Shown: piece by piece, positions 32,890 to 41,818 of the stretch
How the letters are laid out: each line of letters begins with the position of its first letter
Position numbering within the stretch: position 1 is the stretch's first letter
Assembly: GCA_013215945.1 (NCBI GenBank)
Contig: JABSOM010000005.1
Location: forward strand, 155,093 to 219,092
Direction of reading: 5' to 3'
Origin: Campylobacteraceae bacterium
GTDB lineage: Bacteria > Campylobacterota > Campylobacteria > Campylobacterales > Arcobacteraceae
Length of the DNA stretch: 64,000 nucleotides
The notes under the pieces: generated by a model
The model's database searches: none
What the model saw: only the letters and a program-made list of their open reading frames with translations
Told to the model about the DNA's origin: nothing
Made by a program: the position numbers and the translations under genes

Positions 32890-33948
32890 TTATAAATCAT
32901 CCATAACAGATGTTGCTGCTTTTAATCTGTCTTGATCAAAATGCGTATAAATTCTTGAAGTATTTAAATCAGCATGTCCCAATGCTTCTTGAACTAAAAT
33001 CAAATCTTTATTTTTTTTATATAAACGTGTTGCAAAAGTATGCCTTAACATATGAGCGCCATTTTTGTCTTTTCTAATTCCTGCTTGCAAAAGAATTTTA
33101 TCCATTATATACGAGACATAAGGTTGTGTTAAAGCTTTTCCTGTTCTTGAAATAAAAAGTAAAGCAGAACCGTCTTGATATTCTTGGTATTCATTTAAAT
33201 CTTTTTGTATGTATTTTTCATGAATCATTGCAATTCTTTGTTTATTTCCTTTCCCAGAGATTTTTATAACATAATATTGATTTTCTAAATACATGTCTTT
33301 TCTTTTGATTCCAAGTGCTTCTGATACTCTCATTCCTGTGTATAAAATGATTTTTATCAATAACCTGTTTTTTGCAAGAGAATAGGGCTTAAAAGGTGTT
33401 GTCTCCACAGCCTCCAAGAAGCGTTTTATCTCTGCATCGTGCATAAACGTAGGAAGTTTTGAACCTCGTGTACCTCCTAAACCTGCCCAATTCTTCAGCT
33501 CAATATTATAAACATAAGAGTTTTCATTCTGATCTTGGTTTTGTTTATCAATATATTTAAACAATGCAATAATCGCCATACGGTAGTTTTTTTTACTGGC
33601 ATCAGATAAAGAAGACGTATGAACCGCTAAAAAATCAATAATAAATTCTTCATCAATTTCTTTCATAGAAGCAAAGCCTAACTTAATAAATTCATAATAA
33701 AGTTTCTCAACAGGATTAATATAAGTATTGATACCAATTAGTCCAATGCTTCTAGCTTGTTTTGCAAGTGTTTTTAATTCTTCCATAGAATTTAGTTCTT
33801 GACTTAAGGTTTTGAGTATTTTTTGAAATACATCTTTATCGTTAACTTGCCTGTTTGATAAGGTGGTTAATTTAGAACGTATAAAGTTTTGTATCCAGAA
33901 AAGGAAGGTTTTATCAAAAGTGTTCAAAAAATCTATTTCATATCTCAT
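32890..33948 (-). CDS. xerH: Tyrosine recombinase XerH
   Basis: This 352-residue recombinase is the single Xer protein of Campylobacterota, resolving chromosome dimers at difH with FtsK. The N-terminal core-binding domain covers about 1-165. The catalytic domain has Arg in LYTGMRVSEALG, the Lys beta-hairpin SGKGNKQRIAMIH, HMLRHTFATRL, LGHADLNTSRIYTHF with His and the nucleophile Tyr. The length is greater than XerC/XerD (about 300), as expected for XerH. Its stop faces cheB with 2 bp between. A candidate difH site lies just upstream. Confidence 0.92.
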   Translation of the reverse strand: MRYEIDFLNTFDKTFLFWIQNFIRSKLTTLSNRQVNDKDVFQKILKTLSQELNSMEELKTLAKQARSIGLIGINTYINPVEKLYYEFIKLGFASMKEIDEEFIIDFLAVHTSSLSDASKKNYRMAIIALFKYIDKQNQDQNENSYVYNIELKNWAGLGGTRGSKLPTFMHDAEIKRFLEAVETTPFKPYSLAKNRLLIKIILYTGMRVSEALGIKRKDMYLENQYYVIKISGKGNKQRIAMIHEKYIQKDLNEYQEYQDGSALLFISRTGKALTQPYVSYIMDKILLQAGIRKDKNGAHMLRHTFATRLYKKNKDLILVQEALGHADLNTSRIYTHFDQDRLKAATSVMDDL

Positions 33949-33973
33949 TGTTTAACCTAATCGTATTATTAAA

Positions 33974-34012
33974 TTCTAATTGATGAAAACATAAATTTTC
34001 ACAGTCTTAATG
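33974..34012. promoter_or_regulatory. Candidate difH recombination site
   Basis: TGAAAA (33984-33989) and TTTTCA (33996-34001) form inverted arms around the 6-bp centre CATAAA, 26-40 bp upstream of xerH. difH sites in Campylobacter and Helicobacter lie beside xerH and, as I recall, have TGAAAA/TTTTCA-type arms around a short spacer. AT-rich DNA gives such dyads by chance. The position is the main support. If correct, this marks the replication-terminus region. Confidence 0.45.
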
Positions 34013-34048
34013 CTTTCATTACTTTATAACGAATAGTAATAAAATATT

Positions 34049-34318
34049 CTACCAAAGACTTGTTGTCTCTTCTTGGCTTAAATCAGTTTCAAGATAAATA
34101 TCTTCATTGTAATCCAAATACAAAGTATACTCACCAAAAGAAAAACTCTTTTCTATGTCTTTTTTATTTAAATAGTTGTTTTCATTAAAAGAGCATAAAT
34201 CAGCTAAATAATACTCAGCAAGAGAAGGTGCCATATTATCAACACTTTTCTCCAAAGAATTAAAATCTTCAACCCCAAAAGTAGTAAATAAAAGTGTCTT
34301 ATTTATTTGGGTTAACAT
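34049..34318 (-). CDS. Hypothetical 89-residue protein
   Basis: The protein starts MLTQINKTLLFTTFGVEDFN, is acidic, has no TM segment or signal, and ends in DLSQEETTSLW. Its ATG is 3 bp after the stop of the coiled-coil gene upstream, so it is co-transcribed with it. No known motif is visible. The strict coupling suggests a partner of the coiled-coil protein. Confidence 0.6.
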   Translation of the reverse strand: MLTQINKTLLFTTFGVEDFNSLEKSVDNMAPSLAEYYLADLCSFNENNYLNKKDIEKSFSFGEYTLYLDYNEDIYLETDLSQEETTSLW

Positions 34319-34321
34319 TAA

Positions 34322-34861
34322 TTATTTAAATCCATTTAATAAAGATGCCATTCTATTAAGGTCGAGTTTACCATCATCTTGTTTTTTCTGTTCGTTGTTT
34401 ATAGGGGTATTATTATTTACACTTAAAACAATATTTTCTACTTTATTTTCAATAATATCTTTGTTTTTCTCTTCTTCGTTTACATCTTCTTTTTCAACAG
34501 CATCAAAAATATTTTCTGTATTTAAAGCAAAGTCATTCTTTTCTTCTTCAAAAGAAGGGGTTTCATTTTTTATAACATCCCCTACTTGTTTATTTCCAAG
34601 TAAGTTTTGTATTTTCCCAAGCATTGAATTAATATTGGTATTCTCTTTTTGGTTATTGTCTTGTATATTGTCTAAATTATCTTCTAAACTTACTTTATCA
34701 TCTTTTAGATTATTAATATTACTTTCTAGTTCATTTTTTGCATCTTCAAGTTCTTCAATTGTATTTTTAAGTGAGTTATTCTCATTTTGTAAATCTTCAT
34801 AGGCACCTATTAGTGTATTTAAAGCATCGCTTAATTTTGCTATTGTTTCTGAGTTGTTCAT
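34322..34861 (-). CDS. Coiled-coil hypothetical protein
   Basis: This 179-residue protein has an N-terminal coiled coil (about 5-75, heptads in ENNSLKNTIEELEDAKNELE), a disordered Asn/Glu-rich middle and a short C-terminal helix (LDLNRMASLLNGFK). CAAGGATTTTTA precedes the ATG. There is no signal peptide, TM segment or enzyme motif. The coil-linker-short helix layout suggests a scaffold. I do not recognise the family. It is followed by the 89-residue gene 3 bp later. Confidence 0.6.
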   Translation of the reverse strand: MNNSETIAKLSDALNTLIGAYEDLQNENNSLKNTIEELEDAKNELESNINNLKDDKVSLEDNLDNIQDNNQKENTNINSMLGKIQNLLGNKQVGDVIKNETPSFEEEKNDFALNTENIFDAVEKEDVNEEEKNKDIIENKVENIVLSVNNNTPINNEQKKQDDGKLDLNRMASLLNGFK

Positions 34862-34904
34862 TAAAAATCCTTGTTATATATATAAAGATGTATTATTGCA
34901 AAAT

Positions 34905-36872
34905 TTAACTAATAATACCATCAATTTTCAAAAGAGAATCAACATTTGGAGTCCTATTTGTTAAATTAAAAAATAGTTTGTCCATATCAATTGAACCACC
35001 CTTTTGCAAAATATTTTCTTTGTATTTTAAAGCCAATTCTTTATTAAGAATTTTTTTGGAATCTATAAACATATAAAAAGCATCTGCACTTAAAACTTCT
35101 GCCCATTTATAGGAATAATAACCAGCCGAATAACCACCTGCAAAGATATGTGCAAAACCATTTTGAAATTTATTATATGAAGGTGGCAATAAAGTGGAGT
35201 ACTTTTTTCGTAATGAATCAAGTAAATCTTGCGTTTCTTGCTCATTTAAACCAGCTTTTTGATACATCTTAAAATCAAATAATGCAAATTCTACTTGCCT
35301 AATTGTAGCAAGTGAGCTTTGAAAGTTTTTTGCTTTTATTATTTTATCAATGGCTTCATCGCTTAATACTTCTTTTGTTTCATGATGAAAAGCAAAAAGT
35401 TTTAATACTTCTTTATCGTAAGAAAAATACTCCAAAAACTGAGAAGGGAATTCTACTGTATCCCAAGTAACCCCCGATATCCCTGATACATAAGGTTCTT
35501 CAACACGAGATAATAAGTGATGTAAAGCATGTCCCATTTCATGAAATAAGGTTACAACATCACTGTGTCTTAAAAGAGATTTTGTAGTTTCAGTAGAAGT
35601 AGGAAAATTACAAACAATATAAGCCGTAGGAAGGTGTTTTTTGCCCTTGGCATCAATATAATGAGTATGCCAGTTATTCATCCATGCACCCCCTCTTTTG
35701 TCCTTCCTAGCTTCTAAATCAATATATATACGAGAAGAGAGAATATTGTTTTCATATAAGTCATAAACTTTTACTTTATCGTCCCAAGCTTTTTCTTTGA
35801 CTTCTTTGAACTCTACTTCAAAAATTTTGTTTAAAAAGTTAAAAAAGCCTTTTAAAACAGAGTCTTGTTCAAAATAGGGTCTGTAATATTCTTCATCAAT
35901 ATCATATTTTTCTTTTTTTAGTATTTCTGAATAATAGGCAAGATCATAAGTTTGTATATCTTTAAGCCCATCTTTTAATGCAAGTTCTCTTATTTCATCT
36001 AATTCTTTTGAGGCAGAACCTATAGCTTTTTCACCAAGTTCCTCTAAAAATGAAATAACTTCCTCTTCACTTGTGGCCATTTTGCTCATTAATGAATAGG
36101 CAGAATAAGAAGAAAAACCAAGAATAGTAACTTTTTCATTTTTTAGTGCCAAAATCTCTTCAATTATTTTTGCATTTTGTGGTGCTCTTGTGCAATACGC
36201 TTTGTATATTTCTTCTCTGTAAACTCTAGATGTACCATAAGTAATATACGCAATATATGAAGGCATTTGTAAAGTGAATTTATATTTTGTTTTTCCTTCT
36301 TCTTCAAAACGTGCCAATTCCAAATCTGATTTAGGAATTTCTTTTACTGCATCTTCTTCTTCAATAATTAATTCATAAGCATTTGTTGCATCCAATAAAT
36401 TTTGTGAAAACTTTTGAGAGAGAGTAGAAAGTTTTAAATTTAATTCTTTTAAAATATCTTTCTTTTCTTGATTTAAATGAGAACCACTTAGTTTAAAATC
36501 TTTTATTTCATTTTCAAGAACTTTATTTTGTATATCATTTAAAGAGGTTTTATACTTATCCTGTATATCTTTTATAGCTCTATAAATACTGTCATTTTGA
36601 CTTAGCTCAGTTTCATAAATAGATATAAGTGGAAGACATTCTTCATAAACTTTTTGTGTTAATTCAGAATTTTTAACAGAGTCAATATGAAAAATGGGTG
36701 TAATAAATTCATTTAAGTTCTCCCCTACTTCTTGATATGGTTTTACAAAATTGTTATAGTCTTTATTTGGTATTTCTAAAAGTGCTTCAATTTTATTTTT
36801 TGATTCTTCTATATATATTTTTAATGTATCTTTTGAGTTTTCTAAATTATCTAAATTAAATTCTTTAAACAT
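34905..36872 (-). CDS. prlC: M3-family oligopeptidase (oligopeptidase A-like)
   Basis: This 655-residue zinc metallopeptidase degrades cytoplasmic oligopeptides. The active site is LFHEMGHALHHLLS (HExxH with the third ligand Glu in the downstream VEFPSQFLEYFS segment). The Tyr-rich substrate loop FAGGYSAGYYSYKWAEVL is present. An upstream in-frame ATG exists, but AAGGATATAC directly before the ATG at 36872 and the typical start MFKEFNLDN favour this one. prmC lies 16 bp upstream. It could equally be named M3 oligoendopeptidase. Confidence 0.9.
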   Translation of the reverse strand: MFKEFNLDNLENSKDTLKIYIEESKNKIEALLEIPNKDYNNFVKPYQEVGENLNEFITPIFHIDSVKNSELTQKVYEECLPLISIYETELSQNDSIYRAIKDIQDKYKTSLNDIQNKVLENEIKDFKLSGSHLNQEKKDILKELNLKLSTLSQKFSQNLLDATNAYELIIEEEDAVKEIPKSDLELARFEEEGKTKYKFTLQMPSYIAYITYGTSRVYREEIYKAYCTRAPQNAKIIEEILALKNEKVTILGFSSYSAYSLMSKMATSEEEVISFLEELGEKAIGSASKELDEIRELALKDGLKDIQTYDLAYYSEILKKEKYDIDEEYYRPYFEQDSVLKGFFNFLNKIFEVEFKEVKEKAWDDKVKVYDLYENNILSSRIYIDLEARKDKRGGAWMNNWHTHYIDAKGKKHLPTAYIVCNFPTSTETTKSLLRHSDVVTLFHEMGHALHHLLSRVEEPYVSGISGVTWDTVEFPSQFLEYFSYDKEVLKLFAFHHETKEVLSDEAIDKIIKAKNFQSSLATIRQVEFALFDFKMYQKAGLNEQETQDLLDSLRKKYSTLLPPSYNKFQNGFAHIFAGGYSAGYYSYKWAEVLSADAFYMFIDSKKILNKELALKYKENILQKGGSIDMDKLFFNLTNRTPNVDSLLKIDGIIS

Positions 36873-36888
36873 GTATATCCTTATTTTT

Positions 36889-37713
36889 TTATTTTTTGAA
36901 TGAAAGAGTAAAACCTCGATCAAAGTTTTCATAATCTTTGTAAAATTCTAATTTTTTATATTCAAACTTGTTTATAAAGCTTCTTAAAGGTTTTTCTTGA
37001 TCATAACCCATTTCGCAAGCTAGGTATTGTATATTTCTATTCTTGGTTGCTATTATTATCTTCTTGAGAAGTTCATCTCCCTCTTCTCCTCCAAATAGTG
37101 CATTAGATGGTTCATATCTTACATTTTTTTCTAAATCAAAATTATTTTTGATATAAGGAGGATTTGAAACCACCATATCATAAGTATCTTCTTTGATATT
37201 TTCAAATAGATTTGAGTGTAAAAATGTAATTTTATGCTCAACTTCATGATACTTAGCATTCTTTTTTGCAAGTTCCAATGCTTTATCATTAATATCTACT
37301 GCAATAATAGAAATATTTGGAATTAAACGTGCTAACATCACTGAAATTATTCCAGAACCAACACCTATCTCAATTATTTTGGGATTGGCTATTTTTTCTA
37401 AAATAGGAAGTACTTTCTCAATTAATAGTTCTGTTTCTGGTCTGGGTATTAAAACACCCTCTTGCACATGAAATTGTTCTCCATAAAAAGAAGCCTTGTT
37501 CGTAAGGTATTCAAGTGGAAAATTCTTTTTTCTTTTTTCTACCAATTCTTTTAACTCTTTTTCTTTTGAAAATTCTTCATTATAATTTAAATGCAACCAA
37601 ATAATATTTTTAGAAAGAAGATGCAGTATTAATATTTCAACTTCTTTTGCTGGTATATGGGTGATATTTACTAAATGTTTTGCATATTCTTTTACCGTAT
37701 TCTTTATCGTCAT
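36889..37713 (-). CDS. prmC: Release-factor glutamine methyltransferase
   Basis: This 274-residue SAM enzyme methylates the GGQ glutamine of RF1/RF2. The N-terminal helical domain (about 1-75) is followed by the Rossmann domain with IIEIGVGSGIISVMLA, acidic AVDINDKALELAKKN and the catalytic MVVSNPPYIKNN (NPPY). The RPETE motif (LIPRPETELLIE) is present. It is transcribed leftward, followed after 16 bp by the M3 peptidase gene. Confidence 0.94.
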   Translation of the reverse strand: MTIKNTVKEYAKHLVNITHIPAKEVEILILHLLSKNIIWLHLNYNEEFSKEKELKELVEKRKKNFPLEYLTNKASFYGEQFHVQEGVLIPRPETELLIEKVLPILEKIANPKIIEIGVGSGIISVMLARLIPNISIIAVDINDKALELAKKNAKYHEVEHKITFLHSNLFENIKEDTYDMVVSNPPYIKNNFDLEKNVRYEPSNALFGGEEGDELLKKIIIATKNRNIQYLACEMGYDQEKPLRSFINKFEYKKLEFYKDYENFDRGFTLSFKK

Positions 37714-37796
37714 TGCTTCTTGCCTTTATTCAAAAGATCTTCTTTTGAAAATATATTATATCTTTTTTTATTTTGAGTTTATTAAATCCATGCTTT

Positions 37797-38864
37797 TTAA
37801 TCTAAGATATACAAAACTACTTCATCACTTAATAAATAGTTCTTATTGTATATTGTGCCATTTTTTTCACTCAACTTATTTTCACTTATTAAAAATTCTG
37901 CTCGTTTTAATTCTTCTTTATTTAATAAAGATTTATTTACACCCACTTGTGACCTTAAACCTAAAAGAATTTTCTCTGTTTTTATATCATCATCACTCAA
38001 AATCTCTATATCTTTAAACAAAGGTGTTTCTATATATTTTTCAATATCTTTAAGAGGGTAAAGTCTTTGTTTATTAATATATCCAACAGCACCTGTTCCT
38101 ATTCCTAAATATTCTTTATGTTGCCAGTATCCAAAATTATGAGATGATTTACTTTCTTCATTAATTGCAAAATTTGATATTTCATATTGTTCTAAACCCA
38201 TACTTTTTATTTCATCAAATATTTGATAAGAAAGCTCTTCATCATCTATTTTCATATAGGACTTATTAAAAAACTTTGTACCCTCTTCTATGATTAAACT
38301 GTAGGCACTTAAGTGAGTAATTGGAAGTGTTCTTATTATGTCTAAATCTTCTTTAATTGACTCAAAAGTGTCTCCTTTGACACCATATATTATATCGCAG
38401 TTAATACCTTTAAAACCTATACAAGCTGCATTTTGTATAGCACTTATAGCAGATATAGACTTATGCGCACGACCCAAAGCTTTTAACTTGTGATCTTTGA
38501 AACTTTGAACCCCAAAAGAGATTCTATTTACCCCATGTGCTTTCATAGCTTCTTGCCATTCTTTTGTTGCAGAATTGGGATTGGCTTCAGTGGTTATTTC
38601 TATGTCCTTTATTAAATAAGGTTTAATGATTTTAAAGACTTTTTCATACAAAGATGCTTCAACGCAAGAAGGCGTTCCTCCTCCTATGAAAACCGTTTCT
38701 ATTTTTTTATCAGTATTTTTTAAGTACAAATCTATGTCATGTTCTAATTGTTCTTCTAAAGCCTTCATATAAGCTACTTTTAGCTTAAATTTATCGACAT
38801 AAGAGTTAAATGCACAGTAGTAACATTTACTGTCACAAAAGGGTATATGTATGTATAAAAGCAA
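37797..38864 (-). CDS. hemW: HemW-like radical SAM protein (haem chaperone)
   Basis: This 355-residue protein starts at TTG with AGGATTAAGAA upstream. The radical SAM cluster motif is CDSKCYYCAF (CxxxCxxC) near residues 10-17, and IETVFIGGGTPSC and the HemN-type C-terminal domain (NFGYWQHKEYLGIGTGAVGY) follow. HemW lacks the extended N-terminus of true HemN and is thought to insert haem rather than oxidise coproporphyrinogen. Length agrees with HemW. It is divergent from rppH with a short shared intergenic region. Confidence 0.9.
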   Translation of the reverse strand: MLLYIHIPFCDSKCYYCAFNSYVDKFKLKVAYMKALEEQLEHDIDLYLKNTDKKIETVFIGGGTPSCVEASLYEKVFKIIKPYLIKDIEITTEANPNSATKEWQEAMKAHGVNRISFGVQSFKDHKLKALGRAHKSISAISAIQNAACIGFKGINCDIIYGVKGDTFESIKEDLDIIRTLPITHLSAYSLIIEEGTKFFNKSYMKIDDEELSYQIFDEIKSMGLEQYEISNFAINEESKSSHNFGYWQHKEYLGIGTGAVGYINKQRLYPLKDIEKYIETPLFKDIEILSDDDIKTEKILLGLRSQVGVNKSLLNKEELKRAEFLISENKLSEKNGTIYNKNYLLSDEVVLYILD

Positions 38865-38883
38865 TTCTTAATCCTAATTTTAA

Positions 38884-38889
38884 TATAAT
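38884..38889 (+). promoter_or_regulatory. -10 promoter element of the rppH-lysC-hobA operon
   Basis: TATAAT in the gap between divergent hemW and rppH, about 30 bp before the rppH ATG, with T-rich DNA upstream. TAAGGAAAAC after it is the rppH ribosome-binding region. Confidence 0.55.
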
Positions 38890-38919
38890 TTCGCGCTAAT
38901 TATAAGGAAAACTAGATTT

Positions 38920-39411
38920 ATGATAGATAAAACGAAACAATTAAATAAAACAAAAAACTATAGAAAAAATGTAGCCGCTGTAATTTTAAGTGAAAATTAT
39001 CCTAATAAATTTGAAATCTTTATTGCATCAAGATGTGATATCAAAGATGCTTGGCAATTTCCACAAGGTGGAATCAACGAAGGTGAAACACCTGAAGAAG
39101 CTTTGTACAGAGAGCTTGAAGAAGAAATTGGCACTTCTGATATAAAAATAATTGCAGAATATCCTTCTTGGATAAGTTATGATTTTCCAAGTGAGCTTGC
39201 GTTAAAAATGAAACCGTATGATGGACAAATACAAAAATATTATTTGGTTAAATTAAATAAGAATGCTAAAATCAATATTAATACCGAAATACCAGAATTT
39301 AATGAATTTAAATTTGTAAAAAGCTCAGATATTTATGAGCATATAAGTGTTTTTAAACGTACTGTGTATACAGAAGTTTTAAAATACTTTAAAAAAGAAG
39401 GTTATATTTAA
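38920..39411 (+). CDS. rppH: RNA pyrophosphohydrolase
   Basis: This 163-residue Nudix hydrolase removes pyrophosphate from 5' ends of mRNA and so starts decay. The Nudix box GGINEGETPEEALYRELEEEIG lies near residues 49-70, preceded by AWQFPQGG as in RppH. Length is normal. It is first in the operon with lysC, hobA, holB and folP, an arrangement kept in many Campylobacterota. Confidence 0.93.
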   Translation: MIDKTKQLNKTKNYRKNVAAVILSENYPNKFEIFIASRCDIKDAWQFPQGGINEGETPEEALYRELEEEIGTSDIKIIAEYPSWISYDFPSELALKMKPYDGQIQKYYLVKLNKNAKININTEIPEFNEFKFVKSSDIYEHISVFKRTVYTEVLKYFKKEGYI

Positions 39412-39426
39412 AAAAGGGAAGAGTTT

Positions 39427-40635
39427 ATGTTAAAAGTACTAAAATTTGGTGGTACTAGTGTTGGAACACTGGACCGAATACAAAATGTCGCAGAAATTAT
39501 TAAAAAAATAAAAAACGAAGGTCACGATGTAATTGCAGTAGTTTCAGCAATGAGTGGTGAAACCAATAAATTAATTGAATACGCAAATACATTTGCTAAA
39601 AAACCTACATCTCACGAGCTGGACATGCTTTTAAGTTCAGGTGAACGAGTGACGTCAGCATTATTATCTATTGCTTTAAATGAACAAGGATATGTAGCTA
39701 CATCAATGAGTGGAAGAGAAGCAGGAATTGTTACTGATAATTCACATACAAAAGCAAGAATAGAACATATTGATACAAAAAATATGGCTCATGCGATTAA
39801 AGAAGGTAAAGTAGTAATCGTTGCAGGTTTTCAAGGTGTAACTAAAGATGGACGTATCTCAACATTGGGGAGAGGTGGGAGTGATTTAACAGCAGTTGCA
39901 ATTGCAGGTGCTATTAAAGCGGATGTTTGTGAAATATATACTGATGTAGATGGTATTTATACTACAGACCCTAGAATTGAACCAAAAGCAAAAAAATTGG
40001 ATATGATTTCTTACGATGAGATGTTGGAATTAGCATCTTTGGGTGCAAAAGTTTTACAAAACAGATCCGTAGAAATGGCAAAAAAATTAAATGTAAATTT
40101 AGTATCAAGAAGTTCTTTTACTCCTGAAGTTGAAGGAACCTTAATTACAAAGGAAGAAAATATTATGGAAAAACCCTTAGTCAGTGGAATCGCATTAGAT
40201 AGAAATCAAATCAGAGTAGGAATGTATAAGGTTAGAGATATTCCTGGAATTGCTGCTACTATTTTTACAGCTCTTGCAAGTGCTGATATCAATGTTGATA
40301 TGATTGTGCAAACAGTAGCAGTTGATGGAAGAACAGACCTTGATTTTACTATTCCTACAGACGATTTAGAAACATGTGAAAGCGTAATGAAAATATTTGA
40401 AGAAGATGTTGAAAATATTGATTACAATGAAGATGTGTGTAAAGTATCTGTTGTTGGTGTTGGAATGAAGTCTCATACAGGTGTTGCTGCTAAAGCTTTT
40501 TCTGCTATGGCAAAAGAAAATATTAATATCAGAATTATTTCTACGTCTGAAATTAAAATATCAATGATTATTAGCCAAAAATATGCAGAACTAGCAGTTC
40601 GCGCTTTGCATGATGCTTACAACTTGGATAAATAA
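39427..40635 (+). CDS. lysC: Aspartate kinase
   Basis: This 402-residue enzyme phosphorylates aspartate, first step to lysine, threonine and methionine. The N-terminal kinase domain has VLKFGGTSVG, STLGRGGSDLTAVAIA and EIYTDVDGIYTTDPR. Two C-terminal ACT domains (IPGIAATIFTALASADINVD and KSHTGVAAKAFSAMAKENIN) give feedback control. Length is typical of monofunctional class enzymes. AAGGGAAGAGTTT precedes the ATG. hobA begins 2 bp after its stop. Confidence 0.96.
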   Translation: MLKVLKFGGTSVGTLDRIQNVAEIIKKIKNEGHDVIAVVSAMSGETNKLIEYANTFAKKPTSHELDMLLSSGERVTSALLSIALNEQGYVATSMSGREAGIVTDNSHTKARIEHIDTKNMAHAIKEGKVVIVAGFQGVTKDGRISTLGRGGSDLTAVAIAGAIKADVCEIYTDVDGIYTTDPRIEPKAKKLDMISYDEMLELASLGAKVLQNRSVEMAKKLNVNLVSRSSFTPEVEGTLITKEENIMEKPLVSGIALDRNQIRVGMYKVRDIPGIAATIFTALASADINVDMIVQTVAVDGRTDLDFTIPTDDLETCESVMKIFEEDVENIDYNEDVCKVSVVGVGMKSHTGVAAKAFSAMAKENINIRIISTSEIKISMIISQKYAELAVRALHDAYNLDK

Positions 40636-40637
40636 TA

Positions 40638-41189
40638 GTGCAAGAATTTATTAATTGGACCGTTGATACAATAAGAGAAGACAAACTTTTAGCACCATGG
40701 TTAGAGGAGCGAAAATTTGATTGGACTCCTTTAGTATCTAAATCAATTGTAAATATCTTAGATAAAGGGTGCTCTGTTATTGTTATTACTGACAGTGATA
40801 GAGAATGGTTTTTAAACTATTGTTTAAGCAATATAAATCATAAAACACTGCACAGACCTTATTTGCCTTTTTATGATTTTAAGTCCTTTTATTCAAAATT
40901 AGAGCAAGTGAAAAATGAAGATGATATTTCTTATATTAAAGATATGTTAAATATCTCTTTCCCTAATGGCTATTGTTTCTGGTATATAGGACGTGGACAA
41001 GATTCAAGAGCAATAATTCCTAAAATTTCAAAAAACTCTTTTTTGTGGTTATTTGATGATGAACAACAAGATGCTTTTAATTTAAGATCTTCAGACGAAG
41101 CATTGGATATGAAACTCTTACAAATGTTTCGTTTGTATAATAAAACTATTTCTGCTACTTTATTTGCGCAAGTGAATGTAGAGAATTAA
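40638..41189 (+). CDS. hobA: DnaA-binding initiation factor HobA
   Basis: This 183-residue protein starts at GTG just after the lysC stop. Its sequence (WLEERKFDWTPLVSKSIVNI, VIVITDSDREWFLNYCLSNI, YCFWYIGRGQDSRAI) fits the HobA family, a SIS-like fold specific to Campylobacterota that tetramerises and organises DnaA at oriC, analogous to DiaA. The position between lysC and holB is the family's usual context. This gene is a strong taxonomic marker for the window. Confidence 0.9.
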   Translation: MQEFINWTVDTIREDKLLAPWLEERKFDWTPLVSKSIVNILDKGCSVIVITDSDREWFLNYCLSNINHKTLHRPYLPFYDFKSFYSKLEQVKNEDDISYIKDMLNISFPNGYCFWYIGRGQDSRAIIPKISKNSFLWLFDDEQQDAFNLRSSDEALDMKLLQMFRLYNKTISATLFAQVNVEN

Positions 41190-41197
41190 GGACAAAA

Positions 41198-41818
41198 ATG
41201 ATTATTGATTCTTCTTATATATATATTGTTAATGACATAGATGAAATGCTGGAAATAGTTTCATCTTCTTTATCTAAACACAATACTCGTATTATTAGAA
41301 ATATAGAAAAAGATGATTTTTTATTGCAGCAAGCCAATTTAGTAATTAAAGAAGCTTATATTGCAAGTAATGAAAGAAAAACAATTATTTTATGTGGAAA
41401 TACTTTTAGAAAAGAAGCGCAAAATGCTTTGCTCAAGATTTTAGAAGAACCTCCACGAAATATTGTATTCATAATAATTACCACGTCAAAGTCTTCTTTA
41501 TTACCAACCATTCTTTCAAGAATGCCGCATAAATTTCTTAAAAAAAGTATAAAAAGACAAAAATGTGATTTAGATGTTTTGAACTTAGATTTAAAAACGC
41601 TTTATTCTTTTTTAAAAAAAGAGCAAAAAATAACAAAAAATGATGCAAAGATTCTTGTTGAAGATGTTTTATTTCAATTGCAAAAAGAGAAAATACTTCT
41701 TTCTTCAAAAGAATTGGAAGTATTTTCGAAAGCACTCAAATTACTCGAGCTAAATTCTCGCCCTATTTCCATAATTACTGCCTTATTATTAACCCTCGTT
41801 CAAAGAAAAATTACCTAA
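41198..41818 (+). CDS. holB: DNA polymerase III subunit delta'
   Basis: This 206-residue clamp-loader subunit is shorter than the E. coli protein, as usual in Campylobacterota. It keeps the sensor-like region FRKEAQNALLKILEEPPRNI and TTSKSSLLPTILSRMPHKF, with the SRC-type motif reduced to SRM. No Walker A is present. GACAAAA precedes the ATG. It follows hobA by 8 bp and overlaps folP by one base (TAATG). Confidence 0.88.
   Translation: MIIDSSYIYIVNDIDEMLEIVSSSLSKHNTRIIRNIEKDDFLLQQANLVIKEAYIASNERKTIILCGNTFRKEAQNALLKILEEPPRNIVFIIITTSKSSLLPTILSRMPHKFLKKSIKRQKCDLDVLNLDLKTLYSFLKKEQKITKNDAKILVEDVLFQLQKEKILLSSKELEVFSKALKLLELNSRPISIITALLLTLVQRKIT

Noticed and set aside
34395..34802. Rightward 135-codon Ser/Phe-rich frame opposite the coiled-coil gene
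   Set aside because: It is the reverse strand of Glu/Lys/Asn codons (TTC, TTT, ATT); composition shows a shadow.
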